The translations under genes and the position numbers were made by a program. Below, piece by piece: positions 14,181 through 16,186 of a stretch of 16,186 nt of DNA. Source of the stretch: Candidatus Hodarchaeota archaeon (GTDB lineage Archaea; Asgardarchaeota; Heimdallarchaeia; Hodarchaeales; Hodarchaeaceae); NCBI GenBank assembly GCA_016840305.1, contig JAEOSP010000390.1, positions 1 to 16,186 on the forward strand. Reading direction: 5' to 3'. Position 1 is the first letter of the stretch; each line of letters starts with the position of its first letter. Under the pieces are notes generated by a model. The model was not told where the DNA came from, did not search any database, and worked only from the letters and a program-made list of their open reading frames with translations.

Positions 14181-14259
14181 GAAAATGAATAAGGTATTCC
14201 GAAAATGAACATTCATTTTCATTCACTTTCGTTCTTTTTTATAAACTCCTCATTTTCGG
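14181..14259. repeat. Cluster of GAAAATGAA motifs in direct and inverted orientation
   Basis: Direct copies of GAAAATGAA occur at 14181-14189 and 14201-14209, exactly 20 bases apart. An inverted copy TTCATTTTC at 14212-14220 makes a 9-bp perfect inverted repeat with a 2-base centre. A near copy TTCACTTTC lies at 14222-14230, and TCATTTTCGG (14250-14259) mirrors CCGAAAATGA (14199-14208). The 20-base phasing suits binding on one DNA face. The inverted pair followed by T6 could instead be a terminator hairpin. Confidence 0.45.
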
Positions 14260-14317
14260 TTTCTTTAACTTCGACGTATTTCTAGTTTGAAGGGTTAAGT
14301 CAACAACCTTCAAGTTC

Positions 14318-14325
14318 AAAAAAAA
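14318..14325 (-). terminator. T8 terminator of the small regulator
   Basis: An A8 run on the plus strand is a T8 tract on the minus strand about 95 bases after the regulator's TAG. Confidence 0.35.
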
Positions 14326-14419
14326 CCTATTTGTTGAGTCTGGAATTCCCCTTTTCCCCTTCTTTATCTCATTTCTGATGGGAAATTTACATATTACAGA
14401 TTAAATCGAAGCTCTATTA

Positions 14420-14620
14420 CTAGAATTCTATGTTGTTTACTCGTGTACGGATTAAAGTTTTCAACTCATTAATGAAAAGGTCACTCTGATCATCATCCGA
14501 AGGTTGAATCTGTCTAAACTTCTCAATTATCCTTTTTTCTTGCAATGTTACTCGCATCGTTATTGTTTTTGGATTTGACGAGGAATATCTTCCTTTCGCA
14601 TCACGTTTTTGAGAATTCAC
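14420..14620 (-). CDS. Small probable ribbon-helix-helix DNA-binding protein
   Basis: A 66-residue basic protein starting at GTG (14620), with GGAG nine bases upstream. Residues 1-16 are a polar, Ser/Lys/Arg-rich arm. KTITMRVT (18-25) suits the DNA-contacting strand, LQEKRIIEKFRQIQ (26-39) the first helix and SDLFINELKTLIRTRV (46-61) the second, the order found in Arc/MetJ/CopG-type dimers. The usual glycine turn between the helices is replaced by PSDDDQ, so the assignment is tentative. The GAAAATGAA cluster lies just downstream and is a candidate operator. It is probably a transcription factor; its target is unknown. Confidence 0.55.
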   Translation of the reverse strand: MNSQKRDAKGRYSSSNPKTITMRVTLQEKRIIEKFRQIQPSDDDQSDLFINELKTLIRTRVNNIEF

Positions 14621-14987
14621 TTATAATTTCTCCAACGAACCTTAGTTACATGGATCATTTTTTACTTAACAACATTTTTCATACTTATGTAGTTTTTGTT
14701 TAAATACTAACATGAAGCTGCCCGTACGGTGGATAGGTAGGGTAAAGATGAGTCCGATGGGTGGTATAATCAGGAGAGATCATCGAAAATGACTACATTC
14801 ATACATTTAAATCCTATATGGTATTTAATCAAATGATTTTCCGTGTTACATGGATAAAAAAAGGATTAGAACCATTTCAAACATTTTAACAAATTTTTGT
14901 ATCGGATGATACGAGAAAAAGGGAGATTTTGATATATCTTTTATTAGAAATTAATAATAAGTATCTGAAAGGACTTGGTTTTACATT
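14621..14987. other. Divergent intergenic region with a GC-rich patch
   Basis: A TTTAAATA box at 14700-14707 (readable on either strand) is followed by a G-rich patch at about 14712-14770, half G+C inside very AT-rich flanks, with an 8-base palindrome CCGTACGG at 14722-14729. A 26-codon frame (14712-14792, MKLPVRWIGRVK...) covers the patch. In another frame 38 stop-free codons follow to about 14890. This could be a structured RNA, a small basic peptide or a decayed gene; none is established. Confidence 0.35.
14928..14973 (+). promoter_or_regulatory. Possible promoter of the UroD-family gene
   Basis: TTTGATATATC at 14928-14938, preceded by purine-rich GGGAGA, looks like an archaeal BRE-TATA. 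It predicts a start near 14960 and a leader of about 30 bases, with GAAAGGA at 14967-14973, which is 14 bases before the ATG and so rather far. Confidence 0.35.
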
Positions 14988-16127
14988 ATGATACCTCGAG
15001 AACGTGTTCTAAACGCAATAAATCACAAGGAAATAGATCGATTTCCAAGAGATCTTGGAGGTGTGGTTTCAGGTATTTCTAAAATTACTTATGAAAGATT
15101 ATTAGACTATTGGAACATTTCCTCTGATAATATTATAGTTTATGATCGAATCCAGCAATTAGCGCAAATACCTGATTCTATGTTAGAACAATTAAACATT
15201 GACATACGTCATATTAGGGTTAAGGGTTCTAGCTCTAATGAAAGTAATTCTGACTCATTCACTGATCCTTATGGGATAAAATATCGGCGCATTGGTACTT
15301 CAGATCATCCAACCCTATATTATGAAATGGTTTCATTTCCTTTGGGTAATGCTAATTTAAATGATATAAGAGAATACAAATGGCCAAAACCAACTGAAGA
15401 TTGGTTTTTAGATTGTAAGAAGCAAGCAAAGAAATTTCAAAAAGATAGTTATGCTATAGTTGCTGATCCGCTCTCAGGAGGAATACAGGAACAGACAGTA
15501 TGGTTAAGAGGAATAGAACAGTTCTATCTTGATTTATATCAGAATAGAGATATTATTGAAGAACTCCTGAATTTAGCAGCCATCAATCAAATAGAGGTTG
15601 CAAATATCTATTTAGAACAGCTTGGTGATTATGTAGATATAATGATGTATGGTGATGATTATGGTAATCAAGATCGTCTAATGATGCATCCAAAAATGTG
15701 GAGGGAATTGGTAAAACCTAGAGTAAAGAAACTTGTACAAACGATTAAAAGAAATTTTCCTCATGTCAAAATTCAATTACATTCTTGTGGATCGGTTCAT
15801 TCGATCATTTCTGACCTAATAGAGATTGGTTTTGATATTCTTAACCCCGTTCAACCACTAGCTACAGGTATGGATCATCAAACATTGAAAGATAATTATG
15901 GCAAACAGATTTGCTTTCATGGTGGATTTGATATCCAACAGGTTTTACCATATGGAACACCTGAGGATAATGCCAATGAGGTAAAAAGGGTATTATCAAC
16001 ACTTGGTTCCGATGGTACAGGATATATCTTTGCTATGGCTCATAATATTTTAGCTGATGTCCCTGCTGAGAATTTCATCTCTGTATATGAAACTCTAGAT
16101 CAGATTAACAGTCTAAACACTGAATAA
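14988..16127 (+). CDS. UroD-family protein, probable corrinoid-linked methyltransferase
   Basis: The 379 residues follow the uroporphyrinogen decarboxylase fold (Pfam UROD): an N-terminal MIPRERVLNAINHKEIDRFP, a central barrel, and a zinc-type motif LHSCG at 264-268 (H265, C267). Near the end come CFHGGFD (309-315) and FAMAHNILADVPAEN (348-362). True haem UroDs lack the H-x-C motif, while MtaA/MtbA-type methyltransferases use it plus a later cysteine to bind zinc and activate a thiol such as coenzyme M. Here the later position is taken by H352 (AHNI), as in a large uncharacterised subgroup. Transfer of a methyl group between a corrinoid protein and a thiol or aromatic methoxyl substrate is therefore likely but unproven. 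No corrinoid protein is seen before the window ends. Confidence 0.8.
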   Translation: MIPRERVLNAINHKEIDRFPRDLGGVVSGISKITYERLLDYWNISSDNIIVYDRIQQLAQIPDSMLEQLNIDIRHIRVKGSSSNESNSDSFTDPYGIKYRRIGTSDHPTLYYEMVSFPLGNANLNDIREYKWPKPTEDWFLDCKKQAKKFQKDSYAIVADPLSGGIQEQTVWLRGIEQFYLDLYQNRDIIEELLNLAAINQIEVANIYLEQLGDYVDIMMYGDDYGNQDRLMMHPKMWRELVKPRVKKLVQTIKRNFPHVKIQLHSCGSVHSIISDLIEIGFDILNPVQPLATGMDHQTLKDNYGKQICFHGGFDIQQVLPYGTPEDNANEVKRVLSTLGSDGTGYIFAMAHNILADVPAENFISVYETLDQINSLNTE

Positions 16128-16147
16128 GTAAGAATTAAACGCGAATT

Positions 16148-16182
16148 TTCTTTTTTTGTTTTTGTTTATACCCTTTTTTTTG
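16148..16182 (+). terminator. Multiple T-tract terminator after the UroD-family gene
   Basis: T7, T5 and T8 runs follow within about 55 bases of the TAA at 16125-16127, with no strong hairpin. This is typical of archaeal intrinsic termination. Confidence 0.6.
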
Positions 16183-16186
16183 AGAA

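Larger units (their letters stand above)
14068..14419. other. Convergent intergenic region
   Basis: It contains the GAAAATGAA repeat cluster (14181-14259), a T6 tract at 14235-14240 suited to end the hydrolase transcript, and a 7-bp stem TTGAAGG/CCTTCAA at 14287-14313. An A8 run at 14318-14325 is a T8 terminator for the minus-strand regulator. No gene was seen. Confidence 0.45.

Noticed and set aside
1..16186. CRISPR array, insertion sequence, prophage, toxin-antitoxin or defence system
   Set aside because: No regularly spaced repeats, transposase, integrase, terminal inverted repeats or recognisable defence genes were found.

Overview
The window looks like a chromosomal segment of an AT-rich archaeon, most probably an Asgard archaeon of Heimdallarchaeia type. 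The main evidence is a minor-strand gene for an archaeal histone whose fold carries a long, lysine/alanine-rich N-terminal tail of eukaryotic style. Two genes encode longin-like domains, one of them fused to seven transmembrane helices. Archaeal TATA-like boxes sit about 26 bases before several start codons, and transcripts run into T-tracts. This placement is inference from gene content; no rRNA or tRNA gene is present to fix it.

Layout, left to right. (1) 1-1601: 3' part of a cell-surface protein of repeated PPC-like beta domains with a C-terminal membrane anchor. Its reading frame is interrupted by an amber codon at 117-119. (2) 1820-3091: Eis-type GNAT acetyltransferase with a C-terminal SCP2-like domain. 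(3) 3250-3981: soluble longin-like protein, preceded by a leader that could fold as a pseudoknot. (4) 4041-5291, minus: MFS exporter, convergent with the longin gene. (5) 5456-5764, minus: a small four-cysteine protein missed by length cut-offs, split by an in-frame TGA. (6) 5816-8447, plus: a tight run of a secreted seven-repeat LVIVD propeller protein, a GT-A-like glycosyltransferase and a flavin-reductase-like protein. (7) 8647-9654: PLP enzyme of the D-cysteine desulfhydrase/ACC deaminase family. (8) 9761-10954: 7TM-longin fusion. (9) 11090-11380, minus: tailed histone, followed upstream by about 930 bases without a convincing gene but rich in inverted repeats. (10) 12307-13098, minus: unrecognised protein, divergent from (11) 13366-14067: metallo-beta-lactamase-fold hydrolase. 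(12) 14420-14620, minus: small probable ribbon-helix-helix regulator beside a cluster of GAAAATGAA repeats. (13) 14988-16127: UroD-family protein, probably corrinoid methyl transfer rather than haem synthesis.

Most genes are single transcription units; only 5816-8447 looks like an operon. There is no sign of phage, transposon or CRISPR, and I see no defence locus. The most distinctive content is the tailed histone, the membrane-anchored longin fusion, and two genes broken by single in-frame stop codons. Those stops are either genuine recent lesions, recoding, or assembly errors, and should be checked against reads.
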